From: Litchfieldella xinjiangensis
Lineage (GTDB): Bacteria; Pseudomonadota; Gammaproteobacteria; Pseudomonadales; Halomonadaceae
Length of the DNA stretch: 64,000 nucleotides
Direction: 5' to 3'
Assembly (NCBI RefSeq): GCF_000759345.1
Contig: NZ_JPZL01000001.1
Location: forward strand, 372,001-436,000
Shown here: one piece after another, positions 1 through 9,958 of the stretch
Layout of the letters: each line of letters opens with the position of its first letter
How positions within the stretch are numbered: the stretch's first letter is position 1
The notes under the pieces: model-generated
Databases searched by the model: none
Seen by the model: the letters and a program-made list of their open reading frames with translations, nothing else
Told to the model about the DNA's origin: nothing
Position numbers and translations under genes: made by a program

Positions 1-1110
1 CCGCGCCCAAGCTTGCTTGAACGCTGGGCCTCACGTTTTCTCCAGCGCTACAATGACCTGGATCGTTTTTCTTCACGTGAGCGCAGCGCGAAGGAGCGGA
101 TCGCACTGCGTCGAGTCCACAAGCAGGCCATCATCTACGCTGGCCTTGCCGGAATCGTCTCGGGCGGCCTGATAGGCGGTGGCGAAGTGTATATGCGTCA
201 GGGCCTTCTTGATGGCATGCAGGACATGAGCCTGTGGGAGCAAGCGCCTTACTGGCTTGTATTCTCGGTCGTGGCCGGTCTCATCAGCCTGGTTGAGATC
301 CTGTTTCTCTATTGGAATGCGTTGCGTGCCATCGGCACCATCAGTCGACTCGCCGGCGTTCCCTTGCAACCCAGCGGTCATGCCCGAGTCGTCAATCGCA
401 GCCTGGCACGCGCTGCCCTGGAATTCCCCAGTCCACGCCAGCACATCTATGGAATCGACCCATTCGCCTATGTCAGCACCTGGAAGCTCTCTCTTCAGGC
501 AGTGCTATATCGCATGAAAGTAGGCGTCAGCAGCTTTCTGCTACGCGTGGTGCTGCGCCGCGTGCTCGGCCGAGCCGCCCTGCGTGGCTTGGTACCGCTG
601 ATCACCGGCCCGCTGTATGCCGTCTGGAATGGTGTCATTACACGGAAAATGCTGAAGGAAGCCCATGAGGCCGCCTTGGGGCCCTTTGCAATCCATACCC
701 TGGTCGAGCAACTCGAGTCTGCCCGTGAAACGCTGGGAAAACGGTCGCAAGAAATCGTCCTACAAGGCGTGGGCGAGATAGTCATGCAAAATGCACAAGC
801 TCACCCCAATCATGTTCTCCTGCTCTACCACCTACTCGAGGCATTCGGCCGTGATGACGATGAGATCCAGGCCGAATGGACTCAACATACCGCTCGCTTG
901 GGTACCCTGGGCGGCGCAGAAAAGAGCCTCGTCCTGCATGTCCTCGACATGGCCTGTGTCATGGCCGGCCCATTGAACCGTCGCAAACGCACCTTTCTGA
1001 AGCAAGTGCATGCTATGTGTGACGCGCAGTATGACGTAACGCGGCTAAAGGCCATGCGCAGCAAAATGCTTGCAGGGCAGCGGATCGAGGTCGGCGAAGG
1101 CTGGGGGTAG
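1..1110 (+). CDS. membrane-associated protein of unknown function, LBF_2804-like (5' truncated)
   Basis: The frame is open back to the first base, so the true start lies outside the window; the first in-window start is a TTG at 13, giving 365 residues. From that TTG there are two clear hydrophobic segments (about residues 38-60 and 78-104) and a weaker one near 186-210, followed by a soluble, mostly helical C-terminal part of about 150 residues. The basic N-terminal stretch is probably cytoplasmic. It resembles, from memory, uncharacterised proteins labelled LBF_2804 family; I recognise no catalytic motif and infer no function. The next gene starts 73 bases downstream on the same strand, so co-transcription is possible but not shown. 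Confidence 0.65.
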   Translation, partial: PRPSLLERWASRFLQRYNDLDRFSSRERSAKERIALRRVHKQAIIYAGLAGIVSGGLIGGGEVYMRQGLLDGMQDMSLWEQAPYWLVFSVVAGLISLVEILFLYWNALRAIGTISRLAGVPLQPSGHARVVNRSLARAALEFPSPRQHIYGIDPFAYVSTWKLSLQAVLYRMKVGVSSFLLRVVLRRVLGRAALRGLVPLITGPLYAVWNGVITRKMLKEAHEAALGPFAIHTLVEQLESARETLGKRSQEIVLQGVGEIVMQNAQAHPNHVLLLYHLLEAFGRDDDEIQAEWTQHTARLGTLGGAEKSLVLHVLDMACVMAGPLNRRKRTFLKQVHAMCDAQYDVTRLKAMRSKMLAGQRIEVGEGWG

Positions 1111-1183
1111 GACTGCTACGTACCTAAAATGACGAAAAATCTGTCAGACTGGGCGGACAGCGCGAACCAAACGGAGTTGAATC

Positions 1184-2461
1184 ATGAGTGAAGTGGATCA
1201 CCCCTGGGCCCGTCCCATGCCGGAGCAGCAATTCGAACTGATGAAGCGCATCCTCGACGCGCCCAGCCCCGTGGGACTCGAAGGCGCCATGACCTACGGT
1301 GTGCTCAAGCCCCATTTCGAATCGTTCGCACCCGATGGCTGGCATACCCACCAGTTCAAGGGCCATGCGGGCATCGTCCTGGACAGCCATCCTGGGCGAG
1401 ACGATCTCTTCAAGGTGATGCTCATCGGGCATGCCGACAAGATTCGCATGCAGGTACGCAGCATTGGAGAAGATGGCAAGATCTGGATCAATACCGATTC
1501 GTTCCTGCCCACGGTATTGATCGGTCATGAAGTAAAGCTGTTCAGTGAGGATCCCGAAGCGCCAGGACAGTACCGCATCATCCAGGGCGGTACGGTGGAA
1601 GCGCTCGGGGCCATTCACTTCTCCGACCCCGCCGTGCGCACCGGTGACAAGGGCATCAAGAAGGAACAGATCTACTTGGATCTGCAGATACATGGCGAGA
1701 ACAAGAAGCAGCAGGTGCTGAATCTGGGCGTCCGGCCGGGCGACACCATACTGCTGGATCGCCCGATTCGTCCTGGGTTCAGTCCCAATACGTTCTACGG
1801 CGCCTACCTCGACAATGGCCTGGGCTGCTTCGTGACTGCCGAAGTGGCGCGCCTGATTGCCGAGGCCGGCGGCACCCAGAATGTGCGTCTGCTCTTTGCC
1901 ATAGCCAGCTATGAGGAGATCGGTCGCTTCGGGAGTCGTGTGCTGGCCGGCGAGCTGAAGCCGGACGCGCTCATCGGGGTGGATGTCAATCACGATTACG
2001 TGGCTGCGCCCGGTATTGGCGATCGCCGCATGCAGCCGTTGGAGATGGGCAAGGGCTTTACGCTATCTGTCGGGGCGATCGCCAGCGAGCAGTTGAATCG
2101 CCTGTTCGAGAGCACGGCCAAGGAGCATGGCATCCCCATGCAGCGCGATATCGTCGGCGCGGACACCGGGACGGACGGCATGGCTGGCGTATTGGCTGCC
2201 GTGGATTGCGCAGCGACGTCGATCGGTTTCCCGATCCGGAACATGCACACCATTTCCGAAACCGGAAATACGCAGGACCTGCTTGCCGCGATCCATGGGC
2301 TGACCCGCACGTTGCAGGCGCTCGATGCCCTGCCGGACCCGCACCGCGAATTCCGTGACAATCATCCACGTCTCGATCGTGCAGCGACCCTGGCTCATCA
2401 GGGAGCAGGCAAACCCGACGAAAGTAAGGCGGAAGAAAAAAGGTCCGGCAAGGCGGAATGA
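1184..2461 (+). CDS. M42 family metallopeptidase (FrvX/glutamyl aminopeptidase-like)
   Basis: A 425-residue cytoplasmic co-catalytic metallo-aminopeptidase. The ligand motifs of the M42 family appear in order: GHAD near residue 83, LDNG near 209, YEEIG near 244 (the two Glu supply the general base and a metal ligand), GVD near 267 and MHT near 355. The insertion between the first two motifs matches the small PDZ-like/dimerisation domain of this family. The C-terminal 40 residues are charged and low-complexity (many Lys, Glu, Asp) and look like a non-conserved tail. The ATG at 1184 follows GGAG. Family members trim N-terminal residues from peptides; the substrate here is unknown. It is convergent with the DUF421 gene, separated by a hairpin. 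Confidence 0.85.
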   Translation: MSEVDHPWARPMPEQQFELMKRILDAPSPVGLEGAMTYGVLKPHFESFAPDGWHTHQFKGHAGIVLDSHPGRDDLFKVMLIGHADKIRMQVRSIGEDGKIWINTDSFLPTVLIGHEVKLFSEDPEAPGQYRIIQGGTVEALGAIHFSDPAVRTGDKGIKKEQIYLDLQIHGENKKQQVLNLGVRPGDTILLDRPIRPGFSPNTFYGAYLDNGLGCFVTAEVARLIAEAGGTQNVRLLFAIASYEEIGRFGSRVLAGELKPDALIGVDVNHDYVAAPGIGDRRMQPLEMGKGFTLSVGAIASEQLNRLFESTAKEHGIPMQRDIVGADTGTDGMAGVLAAVDCAATSIGFPIRNMHTISETGNTQDLLAAIHGLTRTLQALDALPDPHREFRDNHPRLDRAATLAHQGAGKPDESKAEEKRSGKAE

Positions 2462-2486
2462 TACGGAACCGATTCTCGCAGGCTCG

Positions 2487-2510
2487 GCCCGGCACTACAT
2501 GGTGCCGGGC
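2487..2510. terminator. inverted repeat between convergent genes, probable bidirectional terminator
   Basis: A perfect 9-bp stem (GCCCGGCAC / GTGCCGGGC) with a 6-base loop lies 26 bases after the M42 peptidase stop and before the end of the convergent DUF421 gene. The plus-strand side is followed by AATCTTGT, a weak U tract, so termination efficiency is uncertain. Confidence 0.5.
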
Positions 2511-2541
2511 AATCTTGTCCTCGTCCCCATTGTCGCAATAA

Positions 2542-3090
2542 TTAAACCGAGGTATTGCGCACCCGACCAGGCCCCGGCGCGGTGACACCCTCCAGACTGG
2601 ATTCCTCACTCGCAAGATCCTGATCGATCACGCTAAACGAGCCATCGGTTTCCATTACTACCGCCTCGACCTGGGTCATGTCGGTCTTGCCCTCCGAACG
2701 CATCGCCGCACGTATCTCATCCTCGGTGACCCGGGCATGCCGGAGCGAGGAAGTGAGGTATTCGCCGCGATAGAACAACAGTGCAGGTTCTCCCGTGACC
2801 ACCTGGCGCACCCAACGGTGGCGCACGCTCAACCAGGTCACCAGATATTGCATGCCGATCAGCAGGGCAAACGCCAGACTGCCCTGGGCTAGCGTCACGT
2901 CCTTGCTGAGAATGACCGTGGCCAGCGTCGAGCCCAGGGCCACGGTCACCACGAGGTCAAACGCATTCATCTTGGAGAGCGTTCTACGCCCCGAAATACG
3001 TAATAGAAATACCAGGCTGACATACCCTGTCACCCCTAGTACCAGCGTGCGAAATAGCGCCGTCCAGGTATCGAAAATTATCGGTTCCAT
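2542..3090 (-). CDS. DUF421 domain-containing membrane protein (YetF family)
   Basis: A 182-residue protein with two or three N-terminal transmembrane segments (about residues 10-30 and 48-85) carrying the family motif RISGRR, followed by a soluble domain with the pattern of YetF/YcaP proteins (LLFYRGEY, then an alternating helix/strand segment ending VIDQD). No enzymatic role has been established for the family. It is last of four minus-strand genes; 52 bases separate it from polB, so a shared transcript is possible. The extreme C-terminus is Pro/Gly/Thr-rich and probably disordered. Confidence 0.8.
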   Translation of the reverse strand: MEPIIFDTWTALFRTLVLGVTGYVSLVFLLRISGRRTLSKMNAFDLVVTVALGSTLATVILSKDVTLAQGSLAFALLIGMQYLVTWLSVRHRWVRQVVTGEPALLFYRGEYLTSSLRHARVTEDEIRAAMRSEGKTDMTQVEAVVMETDGSFSVIDQDLASEESSLEGVTAPGPGRVRNTSV

Positions 3091-3142
3091 CGCCTACCCC
3101 ACTTCGGTCCATGAAAGATCACCGTCTATAGCCTAGACGACT

Positions 3143-5512
3143 CTAGAACAACCCCAACTGCTGATCGATCAAAGCAGTAAAATCGTCCCCGACGAAGGGC
3201 AGGATAGCGTCTGCCACGGGCTGCAACTGGCGAGTCACGTAGTGCTCGTAGTCGATTGCCGAGCGACGGGCTTCCAGAGGCTCGGGCCCTGCCAGAGACA
3301 TGACATAACTGATCCAGCCACCGTTCTGATACTGCCGCGGCCTGCCGTGGAGGGTGTTGTACTCGTCGGCCAACCGAGCCGCACGCACATGGGGCGGTAC
3401 GTTGCGTGTGTAGTGATCGAGCCGCCGTCGCAAGCGTTTGCGATAGATCAAGCGATCGTCGAACTCGCCGTTCAGGGTGCGCTGCACATAATCGCGGACA
3501 TAGTCCCGATGCGGTTCACCGCAGAAAATGCGCCGATAGAGCTCCTGCTGGAATACCTTGGCCAAGGGCGACCAATCGGCACGTACTGTTTCCAGCCCTT
3601 TGAAGATAAGGCGTTCGCTGCCATCCTCGCCGCGCACCAGACCGGCATATCGCTTCTTGCTGCCCTCCTCCGCACCACGAATCGTAGGCATCAGAAAGCG
3701 ACTGAAGTGAGTCTCGAACTGGAGCTCGAGGGCACTGGTCAGCGCAAGGTCGTGTAGAAGCGTCTGTTGCCACCACCGATTGACGTGGCTGACCAATCTT
3801 TCCCCGATGGCAGCGGCTTCCTGTGTAGAATGTGTGCGCCCAAGCCAGACGAATGTAGAATCGGTGTCACCGTAGATAACGGTATAACCCTCGGCTTCGA
3901 TCAATTCCCTGGTCTGGCGCATGATCTGGTGGCCACGCAGCGTGATGGACGAGGCGAGCCTTGGGTCGAAGAAGCGGCAACCGCGAGACCCTAGCACACC
4001 ATAGAACGCATTCATGATGATCTTCAGCGCTTGGGACAGGGGCGCGTTTCCCGCCTGTTTGGCCGCTTCACGCCCCGCCCAGACCCGCTCGATCATGCCG
4101 GGCAAGGCATGCTGCGTGCGGGAGAAGCGTGCCCCGATGAATCCGGGCACAGCCGGCTCCTGTGGGTCGGACAGGCCTGTCACCAGCCCTACCGGGTCGA
4201 TCAGAAAAGTGCGAATGATCGAGGGGTAAAGACTCTTGTAATCGAGAACCAGCACGGAATCGTAGAGGCCCGGGCGAGAATCCATGACGAAGCCTCCCGG
4301 GCTGTCGGCACCCGGTCGCTCCCCCAAATTGGGCGCCACATGACCCAGTCGATGCATTCGCGGCAGATAGAGGTGAGAAAACGCAGCTACCGATCCCCCG
4401 CTGCGATCGGCAGGTAACCCCGTCACCGTGGCCCGCTCGAGCAAGAACTCGATCAGTTGGGTCTTGGCGACAATCCGAGTGACCAGCTCACAATCCTTGA
4501 GGTTATAGCGTGCCAAAGCGGGCTTATCCTCGGCGAACATGCGGTTGATCTCGTCCATCCGCTGGTAGGGATTGTCGATGGCCTTGCCTTCCCCCAGCAC
4601 TTCCTGCGCCACACTTTCCAGGCTGAAGGAGGCAAAGAGCCAGGTCGCCTGACGTAACCCTTCGATGCCATCGACGATGAGCCGGCCGGCTGCCGACGCG
4701 AAGAAGTGATTCGCATGAGCATGGGCCCGCCACTCCATGGGCTCACCGCCCCGCCCGAGGCGCAGCGGCACACCAAGCTGTTCGGCATGTTTCTGCAGGA
4801 TTCGTAGGTCGAACTGGACCAGGTTCCAACCGATGATGGCATCTGGATCATGGTGGGCCATCCACTCATTCAGGGATTCGAGAAGCTCAGCACGGTGGGT
4901 GCAGTAGACCAGGCTGAAACTCAGGCTCGCGTCACTTGCATCGCCGCCTTGCCCATCAGGGGCCGGACCCAACATTAAGACCTGACGGCTGCCACATCCT
5001 TCGATCGCGATCGAATAGAGATCGCCCCGCTCACTGGTTTCTATATCCAGTGAGGCCAGTCTCAAGGTGGGCCGATAATGATCGATCGGCTTGAGCTGAG
5101 CCTCGACCACGCTGCCATCGGCGGCGACCCGCCCGGTTATGGACACCGGCGCCGTAATGAAACGCTCCATGAGGTAGCGGTCTGGCGGACGAACGTCCGC
5201 CTCATAGACATCGATGCCTGCGTTGCGCAGGCGTTTTTCCAATGCCAGTAGATGACGATAGTGCTTGCAGTAAAGCCCAACCACCGGACGATGGTCGAAA
5301 TCACGCAGCGCCAGGTCGCGTAACTCGACGCCAGTCTCGCCCAGTAGCAAGGCGTCTGCGTGTATCCGCTGCTCCTGGGGTATAAACGCTACCGACGGTT
5401 GAGCTGGCAACCGCACATGGCATGGGCCGCTATCGGTCGCCAACCAGAAGGAGACTTCAGTACCCGACGGCGTATCCCGCCAGTGACGGGTGAGGACGAA
5501 ACCCTGCTGCAC
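3143..5512 (-). CDS. polB: DNA polymerase II (family B)
   Basis: A 789-residue family-B DNA polymerase; the E. coli enzyme has 783. Exonuclease motif I (DIET) is near residue 155, exo II (NLVQFDL) near 230, polymerase motif A (DYKSLYPSI) near 423, motif B (KIIMNAFYG) near 497 and motif C (YGDTDST) near 548, so both the 3'-5' proofreading and polymerase active sites look intact. In E. coli Pol II is a damage-induced polymerase used in replication restart and bypass. I looked for a LexA operator (CTGT-N8-ACAG) in the 70 bases upstream and found none, so SOS control is not evident here. mepA lies upstream on the same strand. Confidence 0.96.
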   Translation of the reverse strand: MQQGFVLTRHWRDTPSGTEVSFWLATDSGPCHVRLPAQPSVAFIPQEQRIHADALLLGETGVELRDLALRDFDHRPVVGLYCKHYRHLLALEKRLRNAGIDVYEADVRPPDRYLMERFITAPVSITGRVAADGSVVEAQLKPIDHYRPTLRLASLDIETSERGDLYSIAIEGCGSRQVLMLGPAPDGQGGDASDASLSFSLVYCTHRAELLESLNEWMAHHDPDAIIGWNLVQFDLRILQKHAEQLGVPLRLGRGGEPMEWRAHAHANHFFASAAGRLIVDGIEGLRQATWLFASFSLESVAQEVLGEGKAIDNPYQRMDEINRMFAEDKPALARYNLKDCELVTRIVAKTQLIEFLLERATVTGLPADRSGGSVAAFSHLYLPRMHRLGHVAPNLGERPGADSPGGFVMDSRPGLYDSVLVLDYKSLYPSIIRTFLIDPVGLVTGLSDPQEPAVPGFIGARFSRTQHALPGMIERVWAGREAAKQAGNAPLSQALKIIMNAFYGVLGSRGCRFFDPRLASSITLRGHQIMRQTRELIEAEGYTVIYGDTDSTFVWLGRTHSTQEAAAIGERLVSHVNRWWQQTLLHDLALTSALELQFETHFSRFLMPTIRGAEEGSKKRYAGLVRGEDGSERLIFKGLETVRADWSPLAKVFQQELYRRIFCGEPHRDYVRDYVQRTLNGEFDDRLIYRKRLRRRLDHYTRNVPPHVRAARLADEYNTLHGRPRQYQNGGWISYVMSLAGPEPLEARRSAIDYEHYVTRQLQPVADAILPFVGDDFTALIDQQLGLF

Positions 5513-5582
5513 TGCCTGGCTCTCGGCTTGTCGAAAGAGAGAGCATGGTATCGGCTATGCGCAGGGTTGTCGCCGGCCTGAT

Positions 5583-6419
5583 TCACTCGGCATCCAGGAC
5601 AGCCTGGCAGGCAGGTGGCAGCTTGCGGCTCGGGCTGGGATAGACCGGGGGGCGGGGTGTATTGGGGATCGACTGACAACCCTCTCCCGCCGGCGGGGCG
5701 GGCTGATCGACACACTCCGTTTGACCGGGCGGACAGCGGAGGCGCACATGAAGATGTTCGTCATGGGAATGCCAGGGGCGTACCCGACGCAACCACGACC
5801 GGTCGTCCCATTCGCGACTGCAAAGATCGCGCTTTACCGCACCGTCGACGAAGATACGCGCCACACGGGGGTCGTCTGCGGCGTGACGAATCAATTCGGC
5901 GTGCTGTTCGGTCCAGCGCTCATCGACCCGCTGGGTAGCCGGGTCGACAAGGATGGGCTGCTCCAGGCCTTCTCTGTCTTGATGCTCGAGCTGGGGCAGA
6001 TCGAGGCGGAACCAGATATCGACATCAAGCCCGCTCTGATGGCTAACGTGCCCCGTGGGCATTGGCCCACCGCGAGGCTGTGCCATGTCTCCCACGAGGA
6101 TCGGACCGAAGCCTGCCTCATCGACACGCTGCCCGAGCTGTTCGATGTAATCGACCAGGGAAGGATGACCATAATGGCGATGACGCTGCAGGTCGACCGC
6201 CTGGTACCCCACACCATCGGCGGGCAGTTGCTCGGCGCCGACCAGGCAGGCGCCTCCATGATGTCCGATGATCCGCGGCTCGCCGTCCAAGGGTCCCGGC
6301 ACTGCCGCCCAGTTTTCCTGGCCGAATGCACTGGAATGGCCCAGGCCCATCAACAGCGTCGCGTTCAGGAGCCCGACAATGGCGTGTCTTGCCATGCACG
6401 GTAAGGGGGTGAAAAGCAT
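5583..6419 (-). CDS. mepA: penicillin-insensitive murein endopeptidase
   Basis: A periplasmic LAS-family zinc endopeptidase that cleaves D-Ala-meso-DAP cross-links of peptidoglycan. The catalytic pattern is present: GHVSHQSGLDVDIW supplies a His and Asp ligand, and HSHDEHLHVRL the remaining His residues. The chosen ATG at 6419 is preceded by AAGGAAGAGG five bases away and gives 278 residues (E. coli 274) beginning with a hydrophobic secretion signal ending near SAFGQ. A longer frame starting at 6500 would overlap the hydrolase gene and lacks a signal at its N-terminus. The C-terminus has six Cys-compatible positions typical of the disulfide-linked family. Confidence 0.93.
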   Translation of the reverse strand: MLFTPLPCMARHAIVGLLNATLLMGLGHSSAFGQENWAAVPGPLDGEPRIIGHHGGACLVGAEQLPADGVGYQAVDLQRHRHYGHPSLVDYIEQLGQRVDEAGFGPILVGDMAQPRGGPMPTGHVSHQSGLDVDIWFRLDLPQLEHQDREGLEQPILVDPATQRVDERWTEQHAELIRHAADDPRVARIFVDGAVKRDLCSREWDDRSWLRRVRPWHSHDEHLHVRLRCPPGQTECVDQPAPPAGEGCQSIPNTPRPPVYPSPSRKLPPACQAVLDAE

Positions 6420-6472
6420 GTCCTCTTCCTTGAAGTCGTTCTTAATCAATACTGAAGTATCGGTGCGCCGCG

Positions 6473-7597
6473 TCATTGACGCGTCTGTTGCGACAGCCAT
6501 TCCAGGCCAGGCCGGTAGAGCATATCGTGGCCACCTTCAAACAATACCAGCTCGGCCGGCCCCGACTGAAGGAGCAGCACCACCTCGGCACCGGCTTCCT
6601 CAAAATGATGAAAATCGCGATCCTGATGGGTGGAACGCTCGCTCAAGGCATCGGGAACTTGCCGGGTCTCCATGAGCTGATCGATATGCTCCTGAGCGAT
6701 CCGGTCCTCTTCGCTTGCTAGATCGTTGAATGCATTCAACGCCTGCTCGGGGGGCACTGTCTCATCCTCGATACCATGGGCAATGAGAACACGCATCTGG
6801 CCTGCCACGTCGGGTACGTGAGCGCTGGGGCTACGCTTCACGCACTCTTCATGGCCTGGATTGCCTTCGCCGGGCTCTCCCCCACATCCTTCGACAATCT
6901 CACCGGCGTACTTTTCGCCACGCGCTTCATTCCATTGATACCAGGTAGGCAGATGGTAAACGGGCACCCAGGCAGAGACACCGGCGAACACTTCCGGCTG
7001 TCGGCTCGCCAGATGCAGCGCATTCATGGCACCCCCCGAATACCCCAGCACGTAGATGCGGTTTTCGTCGATGGCTGCATTCTCGAGCGCATAGTCGAGG
7101 GCATCCTGCATGTCGGAAATGGCGAGTTCCGAGGCCATCGCCTCCGGTCGCCCATCGTTCTGGCCACGAAAATTGGGATGCAGGAAAACCCAGTCATTGG
7201 CGACCGCAAACTGAGCGAGAGGGATATCGATGCTCTGCAGGTAGTCGCTGCTCCAGCTATGCAATACGAGCAATAGCGGCTTTTCTTGCTCAGATTCCGA
7301 ATCGTAATAAAGCGCTTTTTGATCGCTGTCATCGGCAGAGGCCGGGATTTCGATGTGCTGAATATCGGTCACGTTCCGCTGCCAACTCTCGAGATCCTCA
7401 TCGACGGTTGGGAAGTCGTTGACGCGTAAATGTGGGCTTGGATGTTCGACACCGGCAGCCTCGCTATCGCCAGTACCTAACGCAGGATTTTCAGCGTCGG
7501 CCGCCCAGGCCGCCCCGGACACAAAGGCCGAGCCGATCAAGGCGAGGCTTATCGCAACGTTGGTGAAGGACGACCGCGCTTGACGTAACTCTTCCAT
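6473..7597 (-). CDS. secreted alpha/beta hydrolase (prolyl-oligopeptidase-like / PHB-depolymerase-like esterase)
   Basis: About 374 residues with an N-terminal signal (hydrophobic stretch ending SGAAWA), so periplasmic or secreted. The serine hydrolase triad can be traced: nucleophile elbow GYSGG near residue 190, Asp in HGIEDETVP, and His in GGHDMLY near the end. The oxyanion region is HSWSS. The ATG at 7597 has AGGAG eight bases upstream; an earlier in-frame start at 7615 has no ribosome site. It ends 53 bases before mepA, same strand. The substrate cannot be read from sequence; peptidase S9, acyl esterase or polyester hydrolase are all possible. Confidence 0.82.
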   Translation of the reverse strand: MEELRQARSSFTNVAISLALIGSAFVSGAAWAADAENPALGTGDSEAAGVEHPSPHLRVNDFPTVDEDLESWQRNVTDIQHIEIPASADDSDQKALYYDSESEQEKPLLLVLHSWSSDYLQSIDIPLAQFAVANDWVFLHPNFRGQNDGRPEAMASELAISDMQDALDYALENAAIDENRIYVLGYSGGAMNALHLASRQPEVFAGVSAWVPVYHLPTWYQWNEARGEKYAGEIVEGCGGEPGEGNPGHEECVKRSPSAHVPDVAGQMRVLIAHGIEDETVPPEQALNAFNDLASEEDRIAQEHIDQLMETRQVPDALSERSTHQDRDFHHFEEAGAEVVLLLQSGPAELVLFEGGHDMLYRPGLEWLSQQTRQ

Positions 7598-7748
7598 GTC
7601 TGCGTCTCCTGGCATTGTGCTTGTGTCTTGCTCAGTCTAGTTGCCAAGCGAGGGGTTGCCAGTAGAGGAGCGCCGGATCGCGGGTGCACCGATGCCTTAA
7701 CACGGCTACAATCTGGGGTCTGATTTTCTTGGGAATTCCAGAGCCGAC

Positions 7749-9791
7749 ATGTCGAATAGCGAAAGCGCCCAGCGCAAGATCCTGGTTACCAGTGCCCTGC
7801 CCTACGCCAACGGCTCGATTCACCTGGGCCATCTGCTCGAGTACATCCAGACCGACATCTGGGTACGCTTTCAGAAGAGCCGCGGCAACCAGTGCCATTA
7901 TGTGTGTGCCGATGACGCCCATGGCACCGCCATCATGCTGCGTGCCGAGATGGAAGGGATCACTTCGGAACAGTTGATCGAGCGCGTTTCGCAGGAGCAC
8001 CAGGCGGATTTCGCCCGCTTCGGCGTCGCTTTCGACAATTATCATTCGACGCACTCCAGCGAGAACCGCGTGCATAGCGAGCGGATCTACACCGCGCTTC
8101 GCGATGCCGGGCATATTGCCACGCGCGACATCGAGCAGATGTACGATCCGATCAAGGGCCTGTTCCTGGCCGATCGCTTTATCAAGGGCACCTGCCCCAA
8201 GTGCAAGACGGCCGATCAATACGGCGACAACTGCGAGGCGTGTGGCGCGACCTATACCCCGGCCGACCTGATCGATCCGGTGTCGGCCATCAGCGGTGCC
8301 ACGCCCGAAGTGAGAAGTTCAACGCACTATTTCTTCAAGCTGCCCGACTTCGAGGAATTCCTCGCACGCTGGACGCGTGAAGGTCACGTCCAACACCAGA
8401 TCGCCAACAAGTTGCAGGAATGGTTCGAAGCGGGGCTCAACGAATGGGACATCTCACGGGATGCGCCCTACTTCGGGTTCGAGATTCCCGATGCGCCCGG
8501 CAAGTATTTCTATGTCTGGCTCGACGCCCCTATCGGCTACCTGGCCAGTTTCCAGAATCTCTGCGACCGCGAGGGCATCGATTTCGACAGCTACTGGCGG
8601 AAGGACTCCGATGCCGAGGTGTACCACTTCATCGGCAAGGATATCGTTTACTTCCACGCGCTGTTCTGGCCGGCCATGCTGGAGGGCGCAGGCATGCGCA
8701 CCCCGACCGCCATCAACTGCCATGGCTTCGTGACCGTCAACGGCGCCAAGATGTCCAAGTCGCGGGGCACCTTCATCAAGGCCGAAACCTACGCCGAGTA
8801 CTTGAATCCCGAGTACCTGCGCTATTACTTCGCCGCCAAGCTGACCGCCGGTGTCGACGACCTCGACCTGAACCTCGATGACTTTGCCTTCCGCGTCAAT
8901 GCCGACCTGGTGGGCAAGGTCGTCAACATCGCCAGCCGCTGCGCCGGGTTCGTCAAGAAACTCGGTGAAGGCAAGCTATCGACTCACTGCGCTGAGCCGG
9001 AGCTGGTCGCGCGCTTCATTGCCGCTGGCGACGCCATTGCCGAAGACTTCGAGAACCGCGAATTCGGCCGTGCAATGCGCAAGATCATGGAACTGGCCGA
9101 CGAAGCCAATACATACATTGCCGACAAGGAGCCCTGGGTCCTGGCAAAGCAGGCTGGGCGGGAACAGGAGGTGCTGGACATATGCTCTGTGGGCATCAAT
9201 CTTTTCCGCCAACTGATGGTCTACCTGGCGCCGGTGGTTCCCCAGATGGCCAGCGACGCACAGGCCTTCCTGCAGCTTCAAAGCCTCGATTGGCATACCC
9301 GCCACGACGTGCTGCTCGGTCACGAGATCGCCAAGTTCAAGCCGTTGATGACGCGTGTCGAACGTGACCGGATCGATGCCATGATCGAGGCGTCAAAGGA
9401 GGACCTCGCCGAGGAAAAGAAGATGAAGGATGCTGCCAAGGGCCCGCTGGCCGACAATCCCATCGCACCTGAAATCGGTTTCGACGAGTTCGCCAAGGTG
9501 GACTTGCGCATCGCCCGTATCGCCAAGGCCGAGTATGTCGAAGGGGCCGACAAGCTGCTCAAGCTGACATTGGATCTCGGCGGCGAAACGCGCACGGTAT
9601 TTTCCGGGATTCGTTCGGCCTATGCTCCCGAAGCCCTGGAAGGCCATCTTACAGTCATGGTCGCCAACCTGGCACCGCGCAAGATGCGGTTTGGTATGTC
9701 GGAAGGCATGGTATTGGCTGCAGGGAGCGATGAAGGTATCTACCTGCTCGAGCCACACTCGGGCGCCGAACCGGGCCAGCGAGTCACCTGA
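7749..9791 (+). CDS. metG: methionyl-tRNA synthetase
   Basis: A 680-residue class I aminoacyl-tRNA synthetase (E. coli 677) that charges tRNA-Met with methionine. The HIGH-type motif reads HLGH near residue 27, the zinc knuckle is CPKCK...CEACG near residues 145-165, and KMSKS is near 334. The last 110 residues form the C-terminal OB-fold tRNA-binding/dimerisation domain ([14 protein letters not shown] onward). TACAAT at 7707-7712 is a plausible -10 element. A strong intrinsic terminator follows, so it is probably a single-gene unit. It is divergent from the hydrolase gene. Confidence 0.98.
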   Translation: MSNSESAQRKILVTSALPYANGSIHLGHLLEYIQTDIWVRFQKSRGNQCHYVCADDAHGTAIMLRAEMEGITSEQLIERVSQEHQADFARFGVAFDNYHSTHSSENRVHSERIYTALRDAGHIATRDIEQMYDPIKGLFLADRFIKGTCPKCKTADQYGDNCEACGATYTPADLIDPVSAISGATPEVRSSTHYFFKLPDFEEFLARWTREGHVQHQIANKLQEWFEAGLNEWDISRDAPYFGFEIPDAPGKYFYVWLDAPIGYLASFQNLCDREGIDFDSYWRKDSDAEVYHFIGKDIVYFHALFWPAMLEGAGMRTPTAINCHGFVTVNGAKMSKSRGTFIKAETYAEYLNPEYLRYYFAAKLTAGVDDLDLNLDDFAFRVNADLVGKVVNIASRCAGFVKKLGEGKLSTHCAEPELVARFIAAGDAIAEDFENREFGRAMRKIMELADEANTYIADKEPWVLAKQAGREQEVLDICSVGINLFRQLMVYLAPVVPQMASDAQAFLQLQSLDWHTRHDVLLGHEIAKFKPLMTRVERDRIDAMIEASKEDLAEEKKMKDAAKGPLADNPIAPEIGFDEFAKVDLRIARIAKAEYVEGADKLLKLTLDLGGETRTVFSGIRSAYAPEALEGHLTVMVANLAPRKMRFGMSEGMVLAAGSDEGIYLLEPHSGAEPGQRVT

Positions 9792-9810
9792 TCCCCGGTG
9801 CCTTAGGCAA

Positions 9811-9841
9811 GAGGCGCGCAGCCACGCTGCGCGCCTCTTTT
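9811..9841 (+). terminator. rho-independent terminator of metG
   Basis: A perfect 12-bp stem (GAGGCGCGCAGC / GCTGCGCGCCTC) with a 3-base loop, followed by TTTTCG, 19 bases after the metG stop. Confidence 0.92.
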
Positions 9842-9958
9842 CGTTTACCGACTTGATTTACCTAAAGCCAGACGCGCTAGCGCCGATAAGGCTTGTAAGA
9901 TATCGCTTACACGCGTCTCGCAACGAAAGGTGCCTGTCCATGACAGGCCAGACAAGGC

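Noticed and set aside
1124-1993. 289-residue minus-strand open frame under the M42 peptidase
   Set aside because: The plus-strand protein has all metal ligands; the minus frame has no motif or ribosome site.
5513-5582. LexA operator for polB
   Set aside because: No CTGT-N8-ACAG or close variant lies in the spacer upstream of polB. Control by a more distant promoter is still possible.
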